From contig NZ_SRUZ01000005.1 of assembly GCF_004791165.1 (NCBI RefSeq), positions 434,001-498,000 of the forward strand: DNA of 64,000 bases. Direction: 5' to 3'. This stretch comes from Mesorhizobium sp. M8A.F.Ca.ET.218.01.1.1. Its GTDB lineage: Bacteria; Pseudomonadota; Alphaproteobacteria; Rhizobiales; Rhizobiaceae. Both the position numbers and the translations under genes were made by a program. The stretch's first letter is position 1, and every line of letters starts with the position of its first letter. The notes beneath the pieces were generated by a model. It was given only the letters and a program-made list of their open reading frames with translations. It did no database searches and was not told where the DNA came from. Shown here one piece after another: positions 25,101-33,818 of this stretch.

Positions 25101-26021
25101 ATGAGCTTCTTCCCGGGGAAAGACCCTGAGGCCGGCGATGCCTTCGCCAGCGACCAGATCGAGCTGATGGTCATCCCGAACGCCAAGGATATTGGCGGCT
25201 TCGAAGTGCGCCGCGCCTTGCCGACCGCCAAGCGGCGCCTGGTCGGGCCGTTCATCTTTTTCGACCGCATGGGTCCCGCGATCCTGCGCGCCGGCCAGGC
25301 GCTCGATGTCCGTCCGCATCCGCATATCGGCCTGTCGACCGTGACCTATCTGTTCGACGGCAAGATCAGGCACCGCGATTCGCTCGGCACCGAAATGGTG
25401 ATCGAGCCCGGCGACGTGAACCTGATGACCGCGGGCCGCGGCATCGTCCATTCCGAGCGCACGCCGCAGGAATTGCGCGGCGCGCCGATGTCCATCTCCG
25501 GCCTGCAGACTTGGCTGGCATTGCCCGACGGCAAGGAAGAGGTTGCGCCGGTGTTCGAGAACACAGCGGCGCTTCGGCTTCCCGAAATCGATGCCGAAGG
25601 CGTCAGCGGGCGCGTCGTCATCGGTGATTTCCAGGGATTGCGGTCTCCGGTGCGGGCGGACTCCGAAACGCTCTACGCTGATTTGCGGCTGGCGCCCGGC
25701 GCCAGTGTCAAAATCCCGGCCGATGCGGAAGAGCGCGCCATCTATACGCTGGAAGGCGAGGTCTCGATTTCGGGCGACGTCTTTCCGGCGGAACGGCTGC
25801 TGGTGTTCCGCCCCGGCGACGAGATCGTCATATCATCGCTGACCGGGGCGCATTTCATGCTGTTCGGCGGCGCCTCGCTCGGTTCGAAGCGCTACATCTG
25901 GTGGAATTTCGTCTCCTCGTCCAAGGAGCGCATCGAGCAGGCCAAGCAGGAATGGAAGACCGGCCGCTTCGATATCGTTCCTGGCGATGAGAAGGAATTC
26001 ATTCCGCTGCCGGAAGGCTGA
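25101..26021 (+). CDS. Pirin family protein
   Basis: Bicupin protein of 306 residues. The N-terminal cupin has the metal ligands His73 and His75 in RPHPHIGLSTVTYLFDG and His117 and Glu119 in GRGIVHSE, as in iron-binding pirins with quercetinase-like activity. The second cupin (from about 190) lacks obvious ligands, which is usual. Some bacterial pirins regulate central metabolism by protein contact; nothing here indicates which role applies. Ribosome site aggaga precedes the ATG. Confidence 0.92.
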   Translation: MSFFPGKDPEAGDAFASDQIELMVIPNAKDIGGFEVRRALPTAKRRLVGPFIFFDRMGPAILRAGQALDVRPHPHIGLSTVTYLFDGKIRHRDSLGTEMVIEPGDVNLMTAGRGIVHSERTPQELRGAPMSISGLQTWLALPDGKEEVAPVFENTAALRLPEIDAEGVSGRVVIGDFQGLRSPVRADSETLYADLRLAPGASVKIPADAEERAIYTLEGEVSISGDVFPAERLLVFRPGDEIVISSLTGAHFMLFGGASLGSKRYIWWNFVSSSKERIEQAKQEWKTGRFDIVPGDEKEFIPLPEG

Positions 26022-26093
26022 GCGGATCGAGAGGCTGGCCGTCCGCGTCACCGACACGCATTTACTTTCGCCGGCCGGCGGCCTATCCCGCCG

Positions 26094-28031
26094 ATGAACA
26101 GAAAGTCTGGGCCCAACGTGAACGCAACGCCGCATACGCCGCTTCTCGACAGGATTCGCATCCCGGCCGACCTGCGCACGCTGGCCGAGAGCGAATTGCC
26201 GCAATTGGCATCCGAGCTGCGCGCCGAACTGGTCGATGCCGTGTCCCGCACCGGCGGCCATCTTGGCGCCGGCCTGGGCGTGGTCGAACTGACAGTGGCG
26301 CTGCACTATGTTTTCAACACACCCGATGACCGGCTGATCTGGGATGTCGGCCACCAGGCCTATCCGCACAAGATCCTGACCGGACGCCGGGACCGTATCC
26401 GCACCTTGCGCCAGGAAGGCGGCTTGTCGGGCTTCACCCGCCGGGCCGAGAGCGAATACGACCCGTTCGGCGCCGCCCATTCCTCGACGTCGATATCGGC
26501 CGGCTTGGGCATGGCGGCCGCCCGCGACCTCTCAGGCGGCCGCAACAATGTCATTTCCGTCATCGGCGACGGTGCCATGTCGGCTGGCATGGCTTATGAG
26601 GCGATGAACAATGCCGGCGCGCTCGATGCCCGGCTGATCGTCATCCTCAACGACAACGACATGTCGATCGCGCCGCCGACCGGCGCCATGAGCGCCTATC
26701 TGGCCCGCCTGGCTTCCGGCAAGACCTATGTCGGCCTGCGCGACTTCGGCAAGAAGCTGACCTCCTATCTCGGCAAGCGGGCCGATCGCGCCATCACGCG
26801 GGCGGTCGAGCATGCGCGCGGCTACGTCACCGGCGGCACTTTGTTCGAGGAACTCGGCTTCTATCACATCGGCCCTATCGACGGTCACAATCTGGAACAT
26901 CTGATTCCGGTCCTGAAAAATGTCCGCGACAACGGCAAGGGCCCGGTGCTGATCCATGTCGTCACCCAGAAGGGCAAGGGCTATGCGCCGGCGGAAGCCG
27001 CCGCGGACAAGTATCACGGCGTCAACAAATTCGACGTCATCACCGGCGCGCAGGCCAAGGCGCCGGCCAATGCGCCGGCCTACACCAAGGTGTTCGCCGA
27101 AAGCCTGATCCAGGAGGGCCGCGAGGACGACCGCATCGTCGCCGTCACTGCCGCCATGCCGAGCGGCACCGGCCTTGACCTGTTCGGCGAGGTGTTCCCG
27201 TCAAGAACCTTCGATGTCGGCATCGCCGAGCAGCATGCGGTGACTTTCGCCGCCGGCCTGGCAACGGAGGGCTACAAGCCGTTCGCGGCGATCTATTCGA
27301 CTTTCCTGCAGCGCGCCTACGATCAGGTCGTCCATGACGTCGCGATCCAGAAACTGCCCGTGCGTTTCCCCATCGATCGCGCCGGCTTCGTCGGCGCCGA
27401 CGGCGCCACCCATTGCGGCGCGTTCGACACCACCTTCCTGGCAAGCCTGCCGGGCTTTGTGGTGATGGCAGCGGCCGACGAGGCGGAACTGCGCCACATG
27501 GTGCGCACCGCCGCCAGCTATGACGACGGGCCGATCGCCTTCCGCTATCCGCGCGGCAACGGCGTCGGCGTCGACATGCCGGAGCGCGGCTCGGTTCTCG
27601 ACATCGGCAAAGGCCGCATCGTCCGGGAAGGCAGCAAGGTTGCCCTGCTGTCCTTCGGCACAAGGCTGCAGGATTGCCTTGCCGCGGCCGAGGAACTCGG
27701 CGCGGCCGGGCTTTCCACTACGGTTGCCGATGCCCGCTTCGCCAAGCCGCTTGACCGGGATCTGATCCGGAGGCTGGCTCGCTCGCACGAGGTTCTGGTC
27801 ACCGTGGAGGAGGGCGCCATCGGCGGCTTCGCCAGCCACGTGCTGCAGTTCCTTGCCCAAGAAGGATTGCTGGAGAGCGGCCTGAAGGTACGCCCGCTGG
27901 TTCTGCCCGACGTGTTCGCCGACCATGCCAAGCCGGAAAAGATGTATGCCGACGCCGGTCTCGACGCCGCCGGGATCGTGCGCACCGTTTTCACCGCCCT
28001 CGGCCACACGGTCCGCGCCCAGCGCGCCTGA
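26094..28031 (+). CDS. dxs: 1-deoxy-D-xylulose-5-phosphate synthase
   Basis: Thiamine-diphosphate enzyme that condenses pyruvate and glyceraldehyde 3-phosphate, the first and often limiting step of the MEP isoprenoid pathway. 645 residues. Signatures: SRTGGHLGAGLGVVELTVALHYVF split by WDVGHQAYPHKILTGRR, the ThDP-binding GDGAMSAGMAYEAMNNAG with NDNDMSI, GPIDGHNL, and in the second half FDVGIAEQHAVTFAAG with the catalytic Glu and DRAGFVGADGATHCGAFD. An alternative GTG start at 26118 would remove 8 residues. ispH, the last MEP step, is also in this window. Confidence 0.97.
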   Translation: MNRKSGPNVNATPHTPLLDRIRIPADLRTLAESELPQLASELRAELVDAVSRTGGHLGAGLGVVELTVALHYVFNTPDDRLIWDVGHQAYPHKILTGRRDRIRTLRQEGGLSGFTRRAESEYDPFGAAHSSTSISAGLGMAAARDLSGGRNNVISVIGDGAMSAGMAYEAMNNAGALDARLIVILNDNDMSIAPPTGAMSAYLARLASGKTYVGLRDFGKKLTSYLGKRADRAITRAVEHARGYVTGGTLFEELGFYHIGPIDGHNLEHLIPVLKNVRDNGKGPVLIHVVTQKGKGYAPAEAAADKYHGVNKFDVITGAQAKAPANAPAYTKVFAESLIQEGREDDRIVAVTAAMPSGTGLDLFGEVFPSRTFDVGIAEQHAVTFAAGLATEGYKPFAAIYSTFLQRAYDQVVHDVAIQKLPVRFPIDRAGFVGADGATHCGAFDTTFLASLPGFVVMAAADEAELRHMVRTAASYDDGPIAFRYPRGNGVGVDMPERGSVLDIGKGRIVREGSKVALLSFGTRLQDCLAAAEELGAAGLSTTVADARFAKPLDRDLIRRLARSHEVLVTVEEGAIGGFASHVLQFLAQEGLLESGLKVRPLVLPDVFADHAKPEKMYADAGLDAAGIVRTVFTALGHTVRAQRA

Positions 28032-28179
28032 ATCAAAATCTGAACAGCCTGACTCAGTTTGCCGGCTTGATTTCGTAACGCATTGTTAACGCTGCCGTTT
28101 GGCGTTTCGCTTACCGTGTCCCTTGGCCGTTTTTCAACGGCGCCCTGCTAGACAGCAGCCAGGCAGGGAGACAACGAGA

Positions 28180-28473
28180 ATGAAGACGCTTCTGCGCGGC
28201 GCGGCCCTCTTGGCCGTGATGGTGGTACCGGCTGCCGCCGAAACGCCCTACGACCGCAACCTTGAAAAGGCGGCGGTAGGGATTGTCGCCGGCAAGATGG
28301 GCGGTATCCGCGGCGGCTTTTCCTACAAGCAGATGCCGCAGCTTGTGGTCGTGCCTGACGCCGCACCTCAGCCCGCTGTTACGACCGAGCATCCGCGTGA
28401 ACAGGCGTCGGGCAACCGGAACGATGGTCTGTCTCCGGCTATCGAGCGCCTGGTTCCGCGAACCATCTTCTAA
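28180..28473 (+). CDS. Small exported hypothetical protein
   Basis: Protein of 97 residues with a signal peptide (MKTLLRGAALLAVMVVPAAAE, cleavage near AAA-ET). The mature region has YDRNLEKAAVGIVAGKMGGIRGGFSYKQ, which might be a short amphipathic part, then a Pro-rich stretch and a C-terminal SPAIERLVPRTIF. No cysteines. The start ATG at 28180 has cagggaga upstream; an upstream open extension of 27 residues is rejected because it buries the signal peptide. Family unknown to me. Its stop overlaps that of the convergent GFA gene by 4 bases. Confidence 0.65.
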   Translation: MKTLLRGAALLAVMVVPAAAETPYDRNLEKAAVGIVAGKMGGIRGGFSYKQMPQLVVVPDAAPQPAVTTEHPREQASGNRNDGLSPAIERLVPRTIF

Positions 28474-28871
28474 AACCACATATCGCGCACGCAGCGACCA
28501 TCGCGTGGCAAATCTTCGAAAGAGTCGAGGCCATCGAAATGTTCGATCGGCAAGTAGGCAACGGCTTCGGGTGGCGCCAGCCGCACATTGACGGCGATTC
28601 GCATTCGGCCTGAATCGCTGGCGCGCAAGCCGCGCCAGGCCAGCACACAGGCGCAGGTCGGGCAGAACAGGACTTCGAGGGACGGCGTGTCCTTTCCAGC
28701 GCGCGTATAGCTGGCCGTCGGCCCCGAAACGCGAATGCGCTCGTCGACATAATCATAGGCCCAGAGCGCGCCATAGCGGCGGCAAAGCGTGCAGTTGCAG
28801 GCCGTCACCGGGCCGGGATCGCCCTCCAGGGTCCAGTGAGCCGCGCCGCAGTGGCAGGTTCCCGTCAGCAT
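28470..28871 (-). CDS. GFA (glutathione-dependent formaldehyde-activating enzyme-like) domain protein
   Basis: Zinc protein of 133 residues with the GFA/CENP-V fold. The cysteine pattern is complete: TCHCGAAHW at the N-terminus, ACNCTLCRRYGALWAY, and FCPTCACVLAWRG in the second half. Two structural zincs are expected. Original members speed the reaction of formaldehyde with glutathione, but most such proteins are uncharacterised. The start ATG at 28871 (MLTGTCHCG) is chosen because residues upstream are Arg-rich and unlike the family. Confidence 0.88.
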   Translation of the reverse strand: MLTGTCHCGAAHWTLEGDPGPVTACNCTLCRRYGALWAYDYVDERIRVSGPTASYTRAGKDTPSLEVLFCPTCACVLAWRGLRASDSGRMRIAVNVRLAPPEAVAYLPIEHFDGLDSFEDLPRDGRCVRDMWF

Positions 28872-29044
28872 TCGTTCTCCCCGGCTTCCGACGATGGAGG
28901 CTCTCCTCGACGGCCATTTTGCCGGAGCCGACGCGACGCGCGCAAGCCGCGGCTTGGCTCGCTGCTCCAGCCGTTCACGCACGACGTCACCCTGTTCCGT
29001 GTAATGTCCTTGCCTTCACCGCGGGCTTTCGCCAGAGAAGGCCG

Positions 29045-29809
29045 ATGAATTCGCCTCTGCCAGCCAGCACACGCCAGCGGCTCGACGACCTGCTCGTCCA
29101 GCGTGGGCTGTTTGCCAGCCGTTCGCGCGCCCGCGACGCGGTCGAGCGCGGCACGGTGACGGTTGACGGCGCTATTGCCCGCAAGCCCGGCCAGAACGTT
29201 TCGCCGCAATGCCTCGTTGTCATCGACGATCCGGCGCAAGGCTATGTTTCACGCGCGGCGCTCAAACTGATCGGCGGACTGGACCATTTCGGCCTCGACC
29301 CCGCCGGCCGCGAGGCCCTCGACATCGGCGCCTCGACAGGCGGGTTCACCCAGGTGTTGCTCGAACGCGGCGCGTCCCATGTCACGGCCATCGATGTCGG
29401 CCACGGCCAGATGCATCCTGATGTCGGCGGTGATCCGCGCGTAACCGTGATCGAAGGCCTGAACGCACGCGATCTCACCGCCGCCGATCTTGCCGGCCAT
29501 AGTCCGGATTTCATCGTTTCCGACGTCAGTTTCATCTCGCTGAAACTTGCGCTGCCGCCGGCGCTTGCTCTTGCGAGGCCCGGCGCCGGCGCGGTCTTTC
29601 TGGTCAAACCGCAATTCGAGGCGGGTCGCGAGGCGATCGGCAAGGGCGGTCTGTTGAAGGACCCCTTCGATGCCGCGCGTGTCGCGGGCCTGCTGCAGGA
29701 TTGGCTGGATGCCGTTCCCGGCTGGCGCTCGCTCGGCCTGCATCTGTCGCCGATCGAAGGTGGCGACGGCAATCGCGAATTCCTGCTCGGTGGGATCAAG
29801 GACCGATGA
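29045..29809 (+). CDS. tlyA: TlyA-family S4/FtsJ-type rRNA methyltransferase
   Basis: 254 residues. N-terminal S4 RNA-binding domain (RLDDLLVQRGLFASRSRARDAVERG, residues 11-35, then TVTVDG) joined to an FtsJ-like SAM methyltransferase: ALDIGASTGGFTQVLLERGASHVTAIDVG, and DFIVSDVSFISLKLALP with VFLVKPQFEAGRE containing the catalytic Lys region. In mycobacteria TlyA makes 2'-O-methylcytidine in both ribosomal RNAs; it is also annotated as haemolysin. The stop overlaps the start of the next methyltransferase gene by 4 bases (ATGA), so the two are translationally coupled. Gene order with dxs is conserved in rhizobia. Confidence 0.92.
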   Translation: MNSPLPASTRQRLDDLLVQRGLFASRSRARDAVERGTVTVDGAIARKPGQNVSPQCLVVIDDPAQGYVSRAALKLIGGLDHFGLDPAGREALDIGASTGGFTQVLLERGASHVTAIDVGHGQMHPDVGGDPRVTVIEGLNARDLTAADLAGHSPDFIVSDVSFISLKLALPPALALARPGAGAVFLVKPQFEAGREAIGKGGLLKDPFDAARVAGLLQDWLDAVPGWRSLGLHLSPIEGGDGNREFLLGGIKDR

Positions 29810-31041
29810 GCGCACGCTTCACAATACGAAAGCTCGGATCGCAGGGCGACGGCATCGCCGAAACCGAAAGCGGCGATCTGTTCATTCCCTTCACGCTGCC
29901 GGGCGAGACCGTCACCGCCGCGCGCGAAAGGGATCGCGCCACGCTGATGGCGGTGCTGGAGGCCTCGCCGCTGCGCGTCGACCCCGCCTGCCGCCATTTC
30001 ACCGAATGCGGCGGTTGTGCCCTCCAGCATTTCGAGACCGAGGCCTATCGCGGGTGGAAACGCGAAAAGGTGGTGCACGCATTGAAGGGCATCGATTGCG
30101 AGATTGGCGAACTGGTCGCCTGCGCGCCGCGATCGCGCCGCCGTGTCGTGCTTGCCGCCCGGCGCACTGAAACAGGCATGTTGCTCGGCTTCAATCGCCA
30201 TCTGTCGCCGGAAATCATCTCGATATCCGAATGTCCGATCTCGCTGCCGGAGATCGTCGCAGCGCTCGGCCCGTTGAAGGCGCTGGCCGGATTGATATGT
30301 GCCACCACCAAATCATTCCGGATGGCGGTCACCGTGACGGCTTCGGGCCTCGACGTCGCGGCGCACGACCCCGGCAAGCTCGGCGAACACCAGCGCCGTA
30401 TCGCTTCCAATTTTGTCATTGCGCAGGGCTTTGCCAGATTGTCCATCGACGACGAGATCGTCATCGAGCCGAGGAAGCCTGTCGTCATGTTCGGCAGCGT
30501 CGCGGTCGCCGTGCCGCCGGGCGCCTTCCTGCAGGCGACCGAGGCAGCCGAACAGACCATGGCCGAGATCGTCGGCGGACATCTGAAGCGTGCGAAAAAG
30601 GTCGCCGACCTTTTTGCCGGTTGCGGCAGCTTCGCCTTGCGGTTGGCCGCGAAGTCGGAGGTGCACGCGGTCGAAGGCGATGCGGCCGCACTCTCGGCGC
30701 TCGACCGGGGTTCCCGCTTCGCGACCGGCATCAAGCGGGTGACGGGCGAACGCCGCGACCTGTTTCGCCGGCCACTGACGTTCAAGGAGTTGAACGCCTT
30801 CGACGGCCTTGTCTTCGATCCGCCGCGCGCCGGCGCCGAGGATCAGTCGAAGCAGATCGCCCGCTCGGATGTCCCTTTCGTTGCCGCGGTGTCCTGCAAT
30901 CCGGTGACGCTGGCTCGCGACCTGCGCATCCTCATCGATGGCGGCTACAGCTTGAAAAGCGTGACGCCGATCGACCAGTTCCTGTGGTCATCCCATGTCG
31001 AAGCGGTCGCCTTGCTGGAAAGGCCGAAGAGGCGGCGGTAG
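29806..31041 (+). CDS. TrmA/RlmD-family 23S rRNA (uracil-5-)-methyltransferase
   Basis: SAM-dependent RNA m5U methyltransferase of 411 residues. Order of parts: N-terminal TRAM-like beta-barrel (LGSQGDGIAETESGDLFIPFTLPGE), a probable 4Fe-4S site (C-x5-C-x2-C in CRHFTECGGC near residue 65 plus ECPIS near 144), then the Rossmann domain with DLFAGCGSFALRLA, FDPPRAG, and the catalytic VAAVSCNPVTLARDL near 365. The Fe-S cysteines favour RlmC/RlmD types over TrmA. Starts inside the tlyA stop codon. The exact rRNA position cannot be told from sequence. Confidence 0.9.
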   Translation: MSARFTIRKLGSQGDGIAETESGDLFIPFTLPGETVTAARERDRATLMAVLEASPLRVDPACRHFTECGGCALQHFETEAYRGWKREKVVHALKGIDCEIGELVACAPRSRRRVVLAARRTETGMLLGFNRHLSPEIISISECPISLPEIVAALGPLKALAGLICATTKSFRMAVTVTASGLDVAAHDPGKLGEHQRRIASNFVIAQGFARLSIDDEIVIEPRKPVVMFGSVAVAVPPGAFLQATEAAEQTMAEIVGGHLKRAKKVADLFAGCGSFALRLAAKSEVHAVEGDAAALSALDRGSRFATGIKRVTGERRDLFRRPLTFKELNAFDGLVFDPPRAGAEDQSKQIARSDVPFVAAVSCNPVTLARDLRILIDGGYSLKSVTPIDQFLWSSHVEAVALLERPKRRR

Positions 31042-31183
31042 TTCACGACCGCCGGTTCGCAGGAAATTTCTGAAGCCTCTGTTCTTTCGACCAAATTGTG
31101 CCCTAAAGCCGCCTTTGTGCGGGTTCCTAATTTCGCATCTTTGGGAAACATTTCGGCCCATTCGCCGTTACTAATATGAACCG

Positions 31184-33676
31184 ATGGCGATAACGGACAT
31201 GCAGACCCTTCAGAAATTCACCGGCCTCATCATCGTTCTTATCTTTTTCGCGGTCAGCTCCTCGACCGGAGCCCTCGCGCAAGGTGAAAAGCGCTTGGCG
31301 TTCGTCATCGGCAATGGCGCGTATCAGGCCGGCGAGCTCGCGACCGCCGCCAATGATGCGGGCCTGATCGCGCAGACCTTGCAGGCGGCCGGGTTCGATG
31401 TGGTCGGGGCGCGCGATGTCGATCAGGAATCGCTGCGCGGCGCATTGCGCGATTTCCTCGGCAAGGTCTCCGCCGCCGGTCCCGACGCGATTGTCTTCGT
31501 CTATCTCGCCGGCCACGGCGTGCAGTTCGAAGGCGAGAATTACTACTTGCCGATCGATGCCCAGATTGCCAGTCCAGCCGACGTGCCGCTTCAGGCGATG
31601 CGGCTCTCCGATGTCACCAAATCGCTGGCCGGATTGCCGACGAAGGTCAACATCGTCGTGCTTGACGCGGCGCGGCCAAATCCCTTCCCGAAGTGGAAAG
31701 AGCCGCTGGCCGGCGGCCTTGCGTTGGTCGATCCCGACCCGAACATGCTGATTGCCTTCAACGCCGCTCCCGGAACGGTCGCGCCCGAAGGCAAAGGCCC
31801 CTACGGTGCCTATGCCCAGGCGCTGGCCGAGATGATACGCCAAGGCGGATTGTCGCTTGACGACGTGTTCGACCGCACACGATTGCGTGTCAACGAGGTG
31901 ACGCAAGGTGCGGAAGTGCCGTGGAACGCCTCGAAAATCGTCACGCCTTTCGTCTTCTTCGACCGCGCTGCGGACGCGCCCGCGCCCAAGGTCTCGGAGG
32001 CCGACTCCCGGTCCAATCGAACCAGGGCGATCCGCGATTTCAATGCTCATGACGCCTATGTCGCGGCTCTCGATCGCGACACGATGCGCGGCTACGATGA
32101 TTTCCTCGTCACTTATCCACACGATCCGATGGCCAAGCGCGTGCGCGCCATCATCGCCGCGCGGCGCGAGGCGATCACGTGGCGTGAGACCTGGCTGCAG
32201 GACACCCCGGAAGCCTATTGGTCTTATCTGCGACGCTATCGGCATGGTCCGCATGCCTGGGACGCGCGCTGGCGGCTCGAGCATTTCGACGCTGCGCTGG
32301 AACCGCCGGAGGAATTCACCGTCTATGACTATGATTTGCCGCCGCCGCCGGAGGAGGAAATCGTCTACGTCGACAGGCCGGTGCTCTATTTCGACGATCC
32401 CGATTTCGACTTCGAGCCGCCACCGCCGATCGCGGTGATCTTCCTGCCGCCGCCGCCGCCGGAATTCGTCGTGTTGGAAGCGCCTCCGCCGCCGGTTGAC
32501 GTCTTCGTCCTGCCGACACCGGTATTCGTGCCGATACCTGTGTTTATCAATCCGCCGCGTCACATCGTGCCGCCGCCGAACGACATCATCTTCAACAACA
32601 TCCACAACACGACCGTCATCAACAACATCAACACGACGATCAAAAACGAGACCATCAATCACAATGCTCAGGGTGGCCTCACGACAGGCCAGAAGACGGC
32701 CGGAGGCACGGTTGGGGCCGGCCCGGCTGCACTGGCGGCCAGGGTCGCGCTGCCGCCGCTGCTGAAAAAGAGAGTGGCCATGTCCGGTCAGGCCCCGTCC
32801 GGTCAGCAACAGGGCGGCTTGCCGCCGAAGCCTGGCCAACGTGTGATACAGGGCCAGCAACCTGATGCCGCGACTCCGCTGTCGAAGACCTTGTCGACCG
32901 GTAAGCTTGAAACCGATCACGCCTTGCCAGGAGCCAACGGTAGAAAGCTGCCGCTCATCAACGGTAGGCCGGCGCTGAACGACGAGAATTTGCCCAGCAA
33001 CAAGTCCAGGAAGCAGCTTGGCAAGCAAGGCATCGTAGGCCGCAACCAAGAGGCGACTGGAAATGCCGGTGCAGCTGTTACCGGAGAGCAGGGCACAGCT
33101 CGGCAGAACGGCAAGAAGTTCCGCAAGCTGCCGACCGTCAACGGTGCTCCGGCCGAAAATCGGCCTGGCGTGCAGGAGCGGCTCAGGAAGAACAATCCGG
33201 AGGTGTTCTCCAACCAAGGTCAAGGCCCGGCCAGCGGAAACGACAAGAGCAGGAAGCTCCGCAGACTGCCGACCGTCAACGGTGAGCCAACCGACAACGG
33301 ACCGGGCGTGCAGAAACGGTTCAGCAGGAACAATCCGGCGGTGTTCTCCGACGAGAATCAGGGCTCCGCCAGCAGGAACGACAGGGGCAGGACGTTGCGC
33401 CGGCTGCAGAACAGCGAACAGGGGGCCGCCGGCCCGGAGGTTAACGTCCAGCGCAACCTCAAGATCAGGCCGAACGAGAATGCGCAGCGTCAGTTGAGAC
33501 AGGAAAGGCCTAACGAGCAGGTGCTCCGGCCGCAGAGATCGGAGCCGAAGCCGGAATTCCGGGCGCAGCCGAGACAGCAGATGCAAGAGCGGCGTCTCCC
33601 GCAGGAGCAGCCGCCACAGCAGCTCAAGAAAAAGCCGTCTTGCGGAAAGCAGGGCGAACCGGCCTGCAACCAGTAG
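31184..33676 (+). CDS. Secreted caspase-fold protein with catalytic Cys replaced by Ala, Pro-rich and repeat-bearing tail
   Basis: 830 residues. A signal peptide (ILIIVLIFFAVSSSTGALAQ region, residues 14-33) leads into a C14 caspase-like p20 domain, residues 36-270: RLAFVIGNGAYQ, AGFDVV, FVYLAGHGVQ with His111, NYYLPIDA. The catalytic cysteine motif, usually DACR-N-PF, reads LDAARPNPFP, so Ala163 stands where Cys is expected, and the protein should be proteolytically dead. Then follow a Tyr/Trp-rich linker (TWRETWLQDTPEAYWSY), a Pro/Asp-rich stretch (about 383-470), an Asn/Ile/Thr-rich patch, and a basic Gln/Asn-rich tail with 46-residue repeats at 644-689 and 690-735 plus a partial third. 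Probably exported, role unknown. Alternative start 31199. No clear ribosome site. Confidence 0.85.
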   Translation: MAITDMQTLQKFTGLIIVLIFFAVSSSTGALAQGEKRLAFVIGNGAYQAGELATAANDAGLIAQTLQAAGFDVVGARDVDQESLRGALRDFLGKVSAAGPDAIVFVYLAGHGVQFEGENYYLPIDAQIASPADVPLQAMRLSDVTKSLAGLPTKVNIVVLDAARPNPFPKWKEPLAGGLALVDPDPNMLIAFNAAPGTVAPEGKGPYGAYAQALAEMIRQGGLSLDDVFDRTRLRVNEVTQGAEVPWNASKIVTPFVFFDRAADAPAPKVSEADSRSNRTRAIRDFNAHDAYVAALDRDTMRGYDDFLVTYPHDPMAKRVRAIIAARREAITWRETWLQDTPEAYWSYLRRYRHGPHAWDARWRLEHFDAALEPPEEFTVYDYDLPPPPEEEIVYVDRPVLYFDDPDFDFEPPPPIAVIFLPPPPPEFVVLEAPPPPVDVFVLPTPVFVPIPVFINPPRHIVPPPNDIIFNNIHNTTVINNINTTIKNETINHNAQGGLTTGQKTAGGTVGAGPAALAARVALPPLLKKRVAMSGQAPSGQQQGGLPPKPGQRVIQGQQPDAATPLSKTLSTGKLETDHALPGANGRKLPLINGRPALNDENLPSNKSRKQLGKQGIVGRNQEATGNAGAAVTGEQGTARQNGKKFRKLPTVNGAPAENRPGVQERLRKNNPEVFSNQGQGPASGNDKSRKLRRLPTVNGEPTDNGPGVQKRFSRNNPAVFSDENQGSASRNDRGRTLRRLQNSEQGAAGPEVNVQRNLKIRPNENAQRQLRQERPNEQVLRPQRSEPKPEFRAQPRQQMQERRLPQEQPPQQLKKKPSCGKQGEPACNQ
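33113..33450 (+). repeat. Tandem 138-base coding repeats in the caspase-like gene
   Basis: Two full units (33113-33250 and 33251-33388) and a partial third from 33389 keep an exact 138-base (46-codon) period. Each unit starts with a basic K/R-x-L-R-R/K-L block, then PTVNG, a GPGVQ or RPGVQ turn and NNPxVFS. The third keeps only the R-T-L-R-R-L start. They lie in frame within the tail of the caspase-fold protein. Confidence 0.8.
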
Positions 33677-33818
33677 GCTGCCGCGGCCGGGAGTCGCCCT
33701 TTCCGTTCGCGGGGCGAACATCCTTGCTCGTTGCCAGACAGGGGGCCTCTGGTGTGGCGCATCAGCCCGTCAAAGGCGATCGCTCCGGCCGCTCAGATTA
33801 CGCGCTTGGCGGCATCCG

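Noticed and set aside
31127..33721. An open minus-strand frame of more than 800 codons opposite the caspase-like gene
   Set aside because: It is Arg/His/Asp-rich with no recognisable motif and mirrors a GC-rich coding strand; the plus-strand frame has a signal peptide and a domain.
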